Of a DNA stretch of 64,000 nt, positions 24,874 to 36,260 are shown one piece after another. The stretch's first letter is position 1; the number at the start of each line of letters is the position of its first letter. Location: positions 145,785 through 209,784 of the forward strand of contig NW_025064928.1 in the NCBI RefSeq assembly GCF_019112545.1. Direction: 5' to 3'. The notes under the pieces are model-generated. The model made no database searches, was not told the origin of the DNA, and was given only the letters and a program-made list of their open reading frames with translations. The position numbers were made by a program, and so were the translations under genes. This DNA comes from Guyanagaster necrorhizus (taxonomy: Eukaryota > Basidiomycota > Agaricomycetes > Agaricales > Physalacriaceae).

Positions 24874-25402
24874 AGAATACTTGCGGTCCCCGTGTTGCTC
24901 TCAGCTAAAAATGGGCTGCAGTAGAATATTCACGGACCGCCGCGGTCCTCGGTTGACTCGTTCATGGATCGTCTGCAAATTCGAAATCACATTGGCAACA
25001 CTCTAGTCCTGATCGCAGTCTTCACTTGTTTCCGAAGTTATTTTCCTCTAGGCAAACATGCAATCATGATTGGCGGTCGGTTGCACCTGGCCGAAAAGGT
25101 AGGTAGGAATCGAAGCAGTTCGAAGATAAAGAGCTTACATATTTTGCTACAAGCGATGGGGAAAACTTTTAAAATGCATTGTGCAATGCCTGGACGTGGT
25201 AGTCAAAGTTAAAGGCGGCCCGGCCCATTGAAATGTCGATCACGCCCATGTTTGCTGGCAAGTCGCCTGACTCCTTTCCGCAACCTTTACTGCCGAATAA
25301 CTTGCTCTCATTTCAACTGTACGGCGATTAGAAGATTCTGAAAATTGAAAGCGGCACGATCTATTCGAGAAGGACAACGCTGAAGTCTACAAAGGTTCTA
25401 AC
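24874..25402. other. Intergenic upstream of GH12 copy B
   Basis: No gene supported; plus-strand ORF 24964-25212 has no motif. Confidence 0.5.
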
Positions 25403-25929
25403 TCAACTTTTCTTTGTGCCACGACTGTCCTCTGAAGGCTGTTCGTCTTGCGCGACTTTATGATCTGTTTCTTGCTTTGCAAAGGGGTCTTCATCCATCT
25501 GAAACGTTCGTTAAAGTGTCAGTCAAACCGTAAAGACGGAAATAACTCACATCTGCCTGTTTCTTTTTGCGCATCAATTCTCCGGTCTGTCGCTCCTGAC
25601 CTTGGCGCACGAGGCCTTGATTGCCGGTAATCTTTCCTTTGACGACTTCCTTCAATCCAGTTACTTTGTCGGTGAAAGTCTGTTTCAACTAATCAACGAA
25701 GAATTCTAGATACGAGTACTAGCGTACTCACTGGTCCCGAATGATACTGCGGACCATAGCCAACTTTCCCCGCATGTTTCTGCTCAGGATATTCGTCATG
25801 TTTTTCACTTCCAACATTCTGGGATGGGTTAGAATCGCTTTTCTGCGTTGTGTCGGGGCGTGCATTCGAGCTGATTGCAGAAGGATGTACCGTAGCGGCG
25901 GTAGGTGTTACTTGTTCCGTGGTTGACAT
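25403..25929 (-). CDS. Small hydrophilic conserved protein (CsbD-like middle)
   Basis: Three exons joined by two GT-AG introns give about 140 residues with no signal peptide or membrane segment. A Ser/Thr/Pro-rich start (MSTTEQVTPTAATV) leads to PEQKHAGKVGYGPQYHSGP, then FTDKVTGLKEVVKGKITGN and QGLVRQGQERQTGELMRKK, ending DPFAKQE...GTKKS. The K-x-x-V-K-G-K-x-T-G-N step resembles the CsbD stress-protein repeat; similar small proteins are common in Agaricomycetes but have no assigned role. TATA box 35 nt before the ATG. Confidence 0.7.
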
Positions 25930-25963
25930 TGCCGAAACAAAGGAAGATTGGACGCACCATTGC

Positions 25964-25970
25964 TTATATA
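25964..25970 (-). promoter_or_regulatory. TATA box of the small hydrophilic protein gene
   Basis: TATATAA 35 nt before the ATG at 25929. Confidence 0.5.
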
Positions 25971-26365
25971 CGCTTGTGCCCGGCTATGACATCTCTATGA
26001 CGCTGCAGGGCGCGTCACGGCTATTCTTGGATCGCTCCTCGTCGCGCTGCTATTTTTATCTTTCATGTGGATCGAATTCGAACTTGTTCACGGCCCGGTT
26101 TGCTGTCTTCTGATAGTTTCTGACTTCTGCGAGGCATTCTCTCACCCCTCCAAGTTTTTTGGGTCGTGGGCTGCTCGCGTATTTCACATCTGGATCTGGT
26201 CTTGGCCGTTTTGCACACTCCTCGTCTACCTATCGTATAGAGAATCAATAAAACAATGCTATGTACCTTTTTGAACTTACCTTATCTTTGGGGCAACGAA
26301 CAGATGGTACCATGTGCTTGTTGTTCTTGATACGGTGACCATCTCGAACGTGCCACCAGCCCACT
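25971..26365. other. Divergent intergenic region before GH92
   Basis: No gene supported; shared upstream region of the small hydrophilic protein gene and the GH92 gene. Confidence 0.5.
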
Positions 26366-26371
26366 TATAAG
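26366..26371 (+). promoter_or_regulatory. TATA box of GH92
   Basis: TATAAG ending 37 nt before the ATG at 26408. Confidence 0.45.
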
Positions 26372-26407
26372 TAGCTGCTGCATGAAACACAGGCCGACCA
26401 AATCATA

Positions 26408-29400
26408 ATGATTGACCTCTTCCGTGGTATCCTTTTCTTGTCGGTCGTTGTAGCTTCACAAGTATATGGCGCGAACTTAACCTCTTTCGTGAATCTTTTC
26501 ATTGGAACATCAACTGCTGCAAACGGCGGGAGTGGGGGTAATGCCTTTCCAGGTATGCATCTCCCATTATTTCCTAGTTTCAGCTTTCCTCAAATGTTTA
26601 TTTTAGGCTCGGCAGTCCCCCATGCGATGGCTAAGGTTGGAATCGACGTCAGTACCACCCCCCGGCAAGCGGGATATATCGCAGATAATTCATCAATCAC
26701 GGGCATATCACTGATGCATGATGAAGGCACCGGTGGGAATACTGCAGGAGGCTACGGCATATTTCCTCTCTTTCCCTTGACCAACTGCTCGTTTTCCGAA
26801 TGTCCGGTCAGGATTGGGGCTCGGGCTGCTTTACGTGCTGCGGGAGCTGATGGTAAGGTTGAGTTTAAGGGTGAAAATCACAGTGATACTTATCAATGTC
26901 TTAGCTGCCTCCCCTGGTTACTTCACCACGACGTTTGTGAACGGCATTCAGTTGGAGACGACGTCCACGCGAAGAGCCGGGTTGATCAGATTTACTTACC
27001 CAGAGGGCAACAACGTCAACCACGTCGTAGTCGATCTGACAAATGATTTGCAGCGGTCGTTTGAAGGTGGCGGTCTTTCCATAGCCGACGGAAGAGTCAC
27101 TTTGTACGGAACCTTCCTTCAGGTCAGTCTCCACTTACATGTAATATAATATTCAATCTGACATACTGGTGTTCCAGAGTTATGGACCTGACAATTATAC
27201 AGCTTATGCGTGTTACGACTTCTCCTCCGAGTTTGCAAATCAGAGCTTGATTGCATTCGGGATATACGAATCTGCTTCATCCAGTGATGCCAACGATATC
27301 GTGATCACGCCTAACTCAAGCACCGTCAGCTTTCCATTCCAATCTTCTGTCTATACAAATCAGGCAGGTGCCTTATTATCTTTTAGTTCATCCACTGTCA
27401 CTGCACGTTTCGGCATATCCATGATCAGCACTGGCCAGGCATGCGCAAACGCGGATGAGGAAGTTCCCACTTGGAATTGGGATGCCATTCAAGCAGCATC
27501 AGTTTCGAAATGGGAAGACGTGTTATCGCATGTCCAGATTGATCCTGAAGTCGAAGATCCTAATGTCGTAGAACTCTTGTATTCGTCGGCAAGCCTTAAA
27601 GAAGATGAGTTGTTGACAGATCGACTGACTTCCGAACTTTTAGCTTTACAGGACATCTCTCATTCCTGCGAATCTCACCGACGAGAATCCATATTGGGAT
27701 TCTCCCTATCCTTTCTACGATGCTCTGTTCTGGTGTGTGTATTTCCTCCTTTGAAGATGCGCTTATAAATTAGTCCAGTTCATGGGACACTTTCCGGACT
27801 GCACACCCGTTGCACTCAATTATTAATCCTCGTGCATGGGCTGATATCGTCAGCGCATATGTAGACGGCTGGCGTAACACGGGTAATCAAGTAGCCTCCA
27901 TGCGCCGTCTAGACTGATGCGAGAATAGGATATATACCCGAATGTCGTGCTAACACGAAGGCGTGAGCGATTCACAATTCCATTTTGGCGCGTCGCTCAC
28001 AGGTCCATGACCAGCGGGTACGTTCAAGGTGGAAGCGACGGCATGCCAATCCTAGGAGATTTTGCAGTCAAATACAGATCTCGCGCTGGAGATCTAGGCG
28101 TGTCCACAGATGACCTATACCAAGCTTTGGTGGACACTGCAGAGAACACGGTATGTGGCGATTTCCTCTTCCCTTGTTCCTTATCATGATATTCATATCT
28201 TCGTTCCGAACAGCCGCCAAACTGGTATCTAGGTCTGTTCTCCCAGGATTTAGGTATGCTTGTGTAGTTCTTAACACTGTGTCCATAGTCGGGCGACAGA
28301 ACACGGCTTGGAAACAATTTGGTTACATCCCTACTGACTGGACGGATCCATCAGGGTCCACAGGTCTGCCTACTCGGGAGGCATCTAGGGCTTTAGAGGT
28401 AATCTCTTCCTGTTTAGTCTCCCAATCACTCAAATCAAAGCAGTATGCCCTTGGAGACTTCGCTGTCCGTCAGGCCGGCCTTGCTCTAAGAAAGTCTTCG
28501 GCTGACATAGCTACCTACACGAACCGCTCTATGAATTTTGTGAATATGTGGGACGCTAACCTTACATATGATGGATTTACCGGCTTCATGCAAAGACGAT
28601 ATCCTGTAGGGATCAGTCTGGTTGAGTCAAGGTATTGCTTACTCTCAGCATCTAGAACGGAACATTCGCCTTCAGTCCACCGGATGCATGTTCTCCCGTA
28701 GATCCCGTATCGCATTCTTGTGCTCGAGGCACAGACAATGATGTTGGATTCTACGAATGTCAGTACGATACACTCATGGCTAGGTGGTATAACTGATACT
28801 AGTCTTCAGCATCGTCTTGGGAGTACAGCTTCTTTGCTCCTCACTCTGTAGCGACTCTTGTGGATCTGATGGGAGGGAATGATACGTTCGTTGATAGAGT
28901 GTGAGCCATGCGAGCGCCACTATTTATTGTCGTAACTGATGTGCATTCACTAGCGACCACTATTTCTCCACCGGGTACTTTTTTGCAGGGAACGAGCCCT
29001 CATTCGCCATGCCTTGGATATATCACTACGCCGACCGTCCTGATCTGAGTGTTCTTCGGGTACGTCAAGTCATCTATGAAAACTTCAATACCGAAATCTC
29101 AGGGTTCGTCGTCCGTTCTATCTACATGTGATATTTCATTGGATTCCCTGCAGAATCCCAGGCAACGATGACTCTGGTGCAATGGCATCCTTACTGGTAT
29201 TCCATATTCTTGGTCTTTACCCAGTCTTGTCTTCGACACAGATGCTTATCGGATCTCCTCTCCTCTCCTCGTTCATATTGTGCAATGATGCCTTTGGAAC
29301 GAGTACAAAGTTTGTGGTGAACAATTTTGACAGCACGTCCCTCAGTGCGGCGCCGCCTGATGGGAGCAAGATGTACGTGAAAAGTGTAACTATCAATGGG

Positions 29401-29556
29401 GTACAGAGTTCAAGCATTTGCGTCATTGATTGGTACGATGTAGTTGGGGGAGGTGAGATTGTTTTGGAGGTTGATTCTGATGCAGACGCTGCGAGGGAGA
29501 GAGGTTGTGGCGAGGCGGGGCTTCCGGACTCCTTGGGGACGGGCGGATTTTCTTGA
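26408..29556 (+). CDS. Alpha-1,2-mannosidase, glycoside hydrolase family 92
   Basis: Secreted calcium-dependent exo-mannosidase acting on mannan or N-glycans. Signal peptide MIDLFRGILFLSVVVASQVYG, then NLFIGTSTAANGGSGGNAFPG, SLMHDEGTGGNTAGGYGIFP, LYRTSLIPANLTDENPYW, CSWDTFRTAHPL, GYIPECRANTK, GYVQGGSDGMPILGDFAVKY, NMWDANLTYDGFTGFMQRRYP, DNDVGFYESSAWEYSFFAPH and PGNDDSGAMASLLVFHILG. This is the full GH92 order. About a dozen introns; the one at 27599-27643 needs a GC donor (TCG|gcaagc) to join LLYSS to LYRTSL. The stop is at 29556. No broken frame remained after splicing the parts I checked. Confidence 0.9.
27599..27643 (+). other. GC-AG intron in GH92
   Basis: 45 bp, donor TCG|gcaagc, acceptor cttttag; splicing joins LLYSS to LYRTSLIP, the conserved GH92 sequence. 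Confidence 0.75.
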
Positions 29557-29993
29557 GGCAGTCCAGCAGCCATCTATACATGACAGGATTACTAGCTAAC
29601 AGTAGCATTACTCCCGATACGTTCTGATATTGAGATACATAATGCTTTTGATTCCTTATTGTATTCTCTACTGGAGATCATGGTAAGATCGAACTGTGTG
29701 GTGATGAGTCTCAGGATACTGAACTGGAATTATTCGTCTGAATGTATATACAACACATAGTACTAGATTAACCAAGTGTTTTCAATAGCGAGAATTTTGA
29801 ATTCTGCCAGTGAATGCTTTGAGGTCACATGACATTAGCATTTCGGAGCTCGGGCTGAATGAAGTTGTTGATCCCTAATCCCTACCTTCATCTACTGCCA
29901 CTGAACGGGCCACAGACGACCTTATAGATATCCCAACTCCCTCGGTTCTTGTAATTCTAATTTAAGGGATATTCAGCTGTGTATGTTATCTCT
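29557..29993. other. Intergenic after GH92
   Basis: AT-rich, no gene seen. Confidence 0.55.
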
Positions 29994-32900
29994 ATGTTCT
30001 CGAATGTTGATCCTTTCATGCAACAGCACCAAATCAACCGTTCATCCGAATGGCCGACAGAAATAAGCTCTGTCTGCACCCTGTTGGACACCCCAATTCC
30101 TGTCCAAGTTTTGAGCAAATCATATCCACCCTTTTCGTGCAGAACTTCCCACTTGCTCGGTGAACTCTCGGAATTATTGGTTCGTTCACCAAGCAGGTTT
30201 GGGAGCAATGATTCTTCATCGGAGGTACTGGACATGTTGGACCTCATATTATCAAGCATATCTATACTTCGTGTAATTATGGAAGATGCCCTCCGGTCGA
30301 CTACGCCTTTCTGGTCGCTGTTAATTCGCTCGCTCGCCCACGTATGCTACGACAAATCGTATATAATGCAAGTATGCGTCGTATCGGGAAAAATTGCGTC
30401 GTTAATGAAGGATTTATAGAGAATCTGCTCCATTTGTGTGTGCACGGTTGTCTCCCACGCAAGAGGCCAAACCAGACGGTCATGCATCTCTTCTGATTTC
30501 TCATCTGGCTGAAGAACTCGAGCTGCCCAAAGCCGACCTGCAGGATCTTCCACGACAAAAACCTCCCAAAGATATGGATGCATTTTCGGAAGGCTCGTAT
30601 GACGATGATGACGACGAAGAGTCATCCACTTTCGATAGCGATAGCAGTTCCTACCATAGCGAAATTTCAACAGATCCTACATCAGTTTCCTCATGCCATA
30701 TTCCCCTGGGTGCTCATCTTCTGGCATATTGGCGATGCCACGATGCTGCCGCCCTTCCCTTCCTTTGTGTTACCGATAAAGAAAACATCCTGCCCCTCAT
30801 CAATAGTTCCCTTTATCAACGGTACACTTGGGGAATAGACGAGCCAGTGGTTGGCATTGTTCTCTCGAAAACTGGGTGTGTCGGCCGAGTGATATTCGGC
30901 TGGATCGAGGTACCTGCCGAGCCTCATGCTCTGGCGAGTTTGCTTCTTTGCTTCCTTCGAGTCATGGTGGCCCTGATGAAATTCAAATAGCCCGTAGTTC
31001 ATGTCGCGTATTCCGATCAAGAGTTCTCTGACTCGTCCTTAGGGATCTACCACCTTACAGACCCAGCTTCTGCGCTCCAACTTTCGCAGTTCATTCTGGG
31101 TCTCCGGACTCACGTGAAGAGGATTGTTGAGCAATGCCCTAGTTCGACGTTCAAGCCTTTTTCGTGGAGACCTGACAGTACTGATGGACAGCACGGTACC
31201 GAAGAACAATGGGAAAGACGAATTCACTCTTGGCTGAGTGATATTCCCCCGCCACGTGAAAGCAGGTTCGTTTCATCGATAGCAACCTTCTGTTGGTCTT
31301 TCCGAAGCCCTCATTTTGGTTGATGCCTGTGATAGCAAACGACGATCAACGTCTTGTTCCGCGTTAGACGCCTTTCATTATCTATATCATCAGTTCTGCT
31401 GATCTTCTTCATTTAGGCTGGGACGAAAAGCGGTCGAAGGTATAGCTCCGACAAATAAACTGTCGTGGGGCAGTTATTCGCACGATCGTAAAGTCATCAG
31501 TATCGCCGCAATAGATTTGGGGCCCAGTCATTCGAACGATACAGTGGCAGCGGATGAAATCAACAACATGAAAGCCGTTTACGATCAGCTCACTGGATAC
31601 CAAGCCCCACCCGGGAGGGTATCGTAGGTGGACAACTTGAATTCTCTACATTGATTTGATCTTCCGCCAGGAAGATATGCCGCTCGTCGATAAAAGGATG
31701 AATGGAATTCGAGATCATTTCTTCAAGCAGATGGAAGAATGCCCACGAGATACGACTCTTTCCTCGGCACACACCGCCACCATCGCGGACTCCTTTTCGT
31801 CCCTGTGTTGGGCCTCTGTTGGAGGCTTCTCGAAGATGGTGGCCCAACAAGAGACCAACGAAGCGGAAGCAAGACACGACTGGGATTTTCTCATGTACCT
31901 CATGTATCTTTCGCAGAGCGATATCAACCCTTCTCGTCCACTGTGAGTTTTAGTTATCCTTTCATTATTTATACGGACTCTCATGTCGTTATAGCTTAGA
32001 GCGTACTATCTTCTTGTCGCGAAATGTCGCTGTGGCTTCCTTTGATGATCCTAATTTTGTACAAACATTCAAGGCATGCGTTAGAGAATCGCTGGCTTGC
32101 AGTCGACACACCGCTGCGTCAGCCAACGAGTGGTTCACAGACCTATCTGATGTGTTTTTGCAGGCCAATGAAGCCTACAACATATGCATCAAGCAGACCA
32201 AGGCTGTTGTCAATCTGTTCGAGGTGCATAATGTAAAGGACGTGATCCAGACTCGCGCAGACATGGAGCCAAAAACGGCAACATGTGACCTAATTCTCCC
32301 TCTTCCTCTCGACGTTCCCCACATTCTTCCCGCGCCTCTTATTCGAATGGGCAAGCCAAAGCCTGGTGATGATGCAGACCAAGCAACTGGGAGCAAAAGC
32401 GGAAGTCGCAGATCGTCAGTATCAGGTCGCCCAACAAGTTTCGTCACTAGCAGGTCCCTCCATTATATTCCGGAAGCTCGAGATTCCTCAGAGGAGCAAG
32501 AAAAAGTCATGACGAATCTGATTACTTCCGTAGTTCAACAAGGCCCTGTCATGCCAGAGGAAGTTGATGCCGAAAAATTCCGATCCAGTGATCTCCAAGA
32601 TCCATTCAGCGTCAACCGCTCGGAAACGCGGAAAGCCGAACCTCTCCCTTCTGATACTGTCAAGGAAGTCAGGTCTTTGGTGGGCCTTTTGTTACTTGCC
32701 GTTTTAGTTGGGGAGTATAAGAAGCACTCCGATAGAGGGTTTATGAAACCTCTTGTCCAGACAAGAATGTATACTGAAGCATCTTGCCGGCACCTTGCTA
32801 GCCTGGGTGTCACCGATCACCCTGTGTTTGGTCTCGCTACGAATGGTTGCGAAGGCGCTGTGTTCATGGGCTGGTATTCTCGAGCTAAGGATGTATGCAC

Positions 32901-33166
32901 TGCTATATTCTATCTGGTTCATTGCTAACAAGGCATTCAGGTTGTTTACCTTATGGAGAGAAATATTCGAACGTTCAATATATCGTCTCCCTATCCAAGT
33001 GTATCATTTTGCGACTTTTATTCTTCGTCTTCGCGATTACAGCCAGAGTGTGCTGAAGGCGAAGGCGTTAAAAGCACTTGGTGATGCGGCTACATTTGAA
33101 CAAAAGTCTTGGTCGAAACAGGCTCAAAATGATCGACTTGACGCCGCAACGCAACAAAAGAATTGA
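29994..33166 (+). CDS. Large uncharacterised protein with acidic tract
   Basis: I do not recognise the family. A likely start is the ATG at 29994 (MFSNVDPFMQQHQ). A 61-bp intron then joins VCYDKS to ESAPFVCARLSP. Exons include PLGAHLLAYWRCHDAAALPF, YQRYTWGIDEPVVGIVL, IFGWIEV, QWERRIHSWLSDI, DWDFLMYLMYLSQSDINPS, DEPNF-like FDDPNFVQTFKACVRESLA, and a C-terminal LRDYSQSVLKAKALKALGD. An acidic/Ser tract (YDDDDDEESSTFDSDSSS) follows about residue 150. No signal peptide or membrane helix. The strong coding bias and length of about 850 residues argue for a real intracellular protein; several introns between 30990 and 32010 are only roughly placed. Confidence 0.6.
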
Positions 33167-33689
33167 TTGCAGCTGAGGGTGACCATTGACGGGTGCTTGA
33201 AGGGCGGATTATTTTCACTTTTCACTTTTGGGGCTCCTGGTCTCGTTCTCGAAGCTCGAACGCTGTCGTATTGCTCTCCAATGTTGTATCGTAAATTATG
33301 GATTTAATATCCTACGCTGAGCGATAACTACACACAACACTTCCAACATTTGACTGTCTCGACTTGAGAGCTAGAGGGGATACAACAATTGAATACGGAA
33401 TATGCAGTCCTGTCTGGATAATTGCGGATGAGACCAGTGCGTGTTGGCAAAGCAAAGACTGCAACGCGTCTAACGAGATACGTTTCTCCAGGAGGTCCAT
33501 ATGGGCGCAACAGTTTCAAGCTGTAGCCGAAAGTTCGAAGACATTACTGCACTTGGCGACGGAATCAATCCAGTAGCGGCAATTGCAGTTTTCGTCATTC
33601 TGAAACCCATATCCTATACAAACTTCGAATTCGACACAACGACACTACAGATACTGTCCATCCGATTGAAGTCCCCGCCCCCCGTTTGC
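33167..33689. other. Intergenic
   Basis: No gene supported; plus-strand ORF at 33501-33767 overlaps the next gene and has no motif. Confidence 0.5.
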
Positions 33690-34078
33690 TTATTTGTTCA
33701 ACTCGGCCTGCCTCTTCCTGAGTTCTTCACGACTCTGGATGAATCAGTCAGCGTATTCTCTATATGATTGATAAGCGGTATACCAGGGGTTGCTCCAAGC
33801 TGTTCAAAACATCCTGTTTCGGAATGTGGGGATCTCTGGCGTGGTGCGCTCCCACCACTGGGTCGGATCTCAGTCCTCCTCCTGCTGGCTGGTTAAGATC
33901 AGAGGGATCGTTGGTTTTCTAAGGACGTACAGTGAGTAGGAAATTTTGTTTCAGTGCTACGATCAATACTCACAGCAGGATGGGGCTGGATAGAAAATCT
34001 GGCCTCATTCTCCCCGGCAAGCTCTGACTTGCCGTGACCGGAGGCTTTGGCTTTGACTGTATCGGAATGGTTTGACAT
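33690..34078 (-). CDS. Small conserved hydrophilic protein
   Basis: Three exons: MSNHSDTVKAKASGHGKSE..., then NDPSDLNQPAGGGLRSDPVV and HIPKQDVLNSLEQPL, then SREELRKRQAELNK to the stop at 33690. About 95 residues, no signal peptide or membrane segment. The ending LEQPL-SREEL-x-x-RQAELNK recurs in small proteins of Agaricomycetes with no known role. Both introns are GT-AG and keep the frame. TATA box 40 nt before the ATG. Confidence 0.65.
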
Positions 34079-34117
34079 GGTGGATAGTTCTAAAGATGTG
34101 AATGGTACGGGTCTTAC

Positions 34118-34124
34118 TTATATA
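34118..34124 (-). promoter_or_regulatory. TATA box of the small conserved gene
   Basis: TATATAA 40 nt before the ATG at 34078. Confidence 0.5.
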
Positions 34125-34512
34125 TCTCAGCCTCGATGATGCGGCTGCGACTGCGGCTCCTCTCGACGTCATACTGTACTGTTTGAGTCAGAAAATGATC
34201 TAGTTTCGCTTATGATATTGATGACACGCTTACATTCAGCATAGGAACTTGGTACAAGGAGTTCTGTGATAGTCTGTTCCTTCTGCCTTCTCGAGTCTCG
34301 ACCGCAAACCTACGCTATTCTCTGGGTCGCCCATTGTTCTCTGCTTCACCCATTACTTCGGTCCTGTATCGTGACGCTGGTGGCTGCTTTCCTTCATTTC
34401 TTCGTCCCGAAAACGCTGACTACCAGATCAATCTCCTCAAGTCATCGAATCCCGGAGGTCCACTCACGCTGGTTGTCATTTCCTGCGATGGGGGCAGCGG
34501 CGTTATGGTTCT
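34125..34512. other. Intergenic
   Basis: No gene supported; plus-strand ORF 34266-34553 has no motif and is antisense to the zinc-knuckle ORF end. Confidence 0.45.
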
Positions 34513-34812
34513 TTAGGTGGACCTACGCATCTTGCCCCTTCGCTCCCTTTTGAATCTATTCTTGCAGTCTCTTCCCCGGTGTCCATGTTTACCGCACCTA
34601 CAGCAGGTAATCCACCCGGTTCGGCGATTTCTTCTACGCCTAGGCCATTCCTGACTGGTGTCATCCCTTTCAAAATCTTCCTTCTTCGATTCAGATGTGT
34701 ATCGTGTCGCGATGCTTTGCCATCTGCCGTATGTGGAACCTGTTTTCGTTCCGTCGATAGTCGTAGTCTCCGTCTTTCCTTTGGTCATACTGTCTGGAAT
34801 CAGATAGGACAT
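34513..34812 (-). CDS. CCHC zinc-knuckle ORF, probably the last exon of a larger gene
   Basis: Reads basic, Thr-rich residues and then CCRCGKHGHRGRDC, a C-x2-C-x4-H-x4-C zinc knuckle, ending RRGKMRRST. Such knuckles bind single-stranded RNA or DNA. Upstream minus-strand ORFs (34964-35254, charged; 35296-35490) may be earlier exons, but I could not splice them convincingly. A cellular RNA-binding protein or a retroelement gag remnant are both possible; no reverse transcriptase is nearby. Confidence 0.35.
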   Translation of the reverse strand: MSYLIPDSMTKGKTETTTIDGTKTGSTYGRWQSIATRYTSESKKEDFERDDTSQEWPRRRRNRRTGWITCCRCGKHGHRGRDCKNRFKRERRGKMRRST

Positions 34813-36260
34813 GTGCGTGAAGTAAAAGCGCTCTTACGACGGTGGTGGAGACATTTGATGTTTGTGTTTGAAATGTTGGTTTGGTTGGTAGGTGGGTGTG
34901 AAGGTATTCTTTCCTCATCCAGATACGGCGTAGGACTTTATATTATATGGGATATCTTTGCGGCTACGGGATACTTCGATTGACTTCGAACTGACTCATT
35001 TTGACATTCAGGGTATTCATATCAACCTTCTCGAACTTTCGCTTACTTTCTTCTTGATTCTGGGTGATCATCCTCGTCCAATCCCCATCGGGCTGCGACT
35101 CTTTGTGCCGGATAGTCGTTGGTAGCTGATGCGTATATTTTAGTTTAACTCGCACCCTACGAGGAATGCGGTCGTTCTGCTCTAGAATATTCAAAACGAT
35201 AGCTAAGATGTTCATAGTTGCGGTTTTACCTTGATTTTTCTTTGGGATCTGCATTTGAAAATTTGATTAACCGCAACAAGTACATAAACTATCTGTTAAG
35301 ACACATCCTCCTTCCCTCTCGTTCCCGATCCTCCACTCGATAATTTAGCTTCGACGAGGGTGTCGATGATCCTACTCTGTTTGACAACACAGTCTTGGTG
35401 CAGAAAGGGTCTTATCGACGCGTCCGCACCTCCAACCGCACCTTCATTGGTTAGTTCACATCGTTGCCTAAATTTTAGCATTGGAAGCAATGCATTTCAT
35501 AGCAAGTCGACGGACAGCATGCAGGACGTACTAAGACGTACGGCCGAGACGCACGATGAAGGGAAGCTCTTCGGGCAATTGTCATGCGAAAGAGTTCTGT
35601 GGCGTACATGTGTAAACTCAGACTGACAGACTACAAACTGCCAAATTAAAATTTGATGCTTCGTCAATTGAATATTTCAACAACTATAAATTACCTGTTC
35701 TCACAATCATTGAGGACATTGCCGCATAATTGAAAAGTAAAGCATGAATGTATCTGACTGGGAATCAGGGACCTCGAATCCAGCATTCCTGACCATAGAA
35801 ATGCTGCAACCACAAAGCATAGTATAATCCAGCGCAAACATAATAGAAGGGTAATACAGTGGTACTGTCACCCTTGACACAGTTGTGCCTCGAGGAACAT
35901 GGCAACCCGCGGGACTAAATCGGACGCTCTCCGGAAGGATCGTGTCAATTTGCAAAGTAATGACCACGTGACCCTGGTTGACTTGCCTGGAGCGCGTCGC
36001 AAGTCCCCGGAACCCTGCGCTCCCTCTTTCCTCCCTACCCCCATCTCTTGCGTCGCTCCCGGCGCATTTGTGGATTTCTCATCTTTGACACTTTATTCCG
36101 ACGAATTCTAATTCGTACGTCTCTTCTCGTTTCCTACGCTTCTTGGTGAATTGCCGTGCTGATTGCCTGGTCTAGTCTCACTCAAGCACTCACGCTCACT
36201 AACGACACTTATATCTCAAAAGCAGCCAAAAAAAAAGAGGAAGATCGGATTCAGTTCTGG
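34813..36260. other. Unresolved interval upstream of the zinc-knuckle ORF and the Ser-rich gene
   Basis: Contains charged minus-strand ORFs (34964-35254 and 35296-35490) that may belong to the zinc-knuckle gene. From about 35640 to 36260 nothing is supported; 35899-36111 is an open plus-strand frame without motifs and may be 5' leader. Confidence 0.35.

Noticed and set aside
35731..35790. Stretch with tRNA-like words (ctgactgggaatcag, tcgaatcc)
   Set aside because: No acceptor stem or D-loop could be paired; not a tRNA. No tRNA or rRNA gene was found anywhere in the window.
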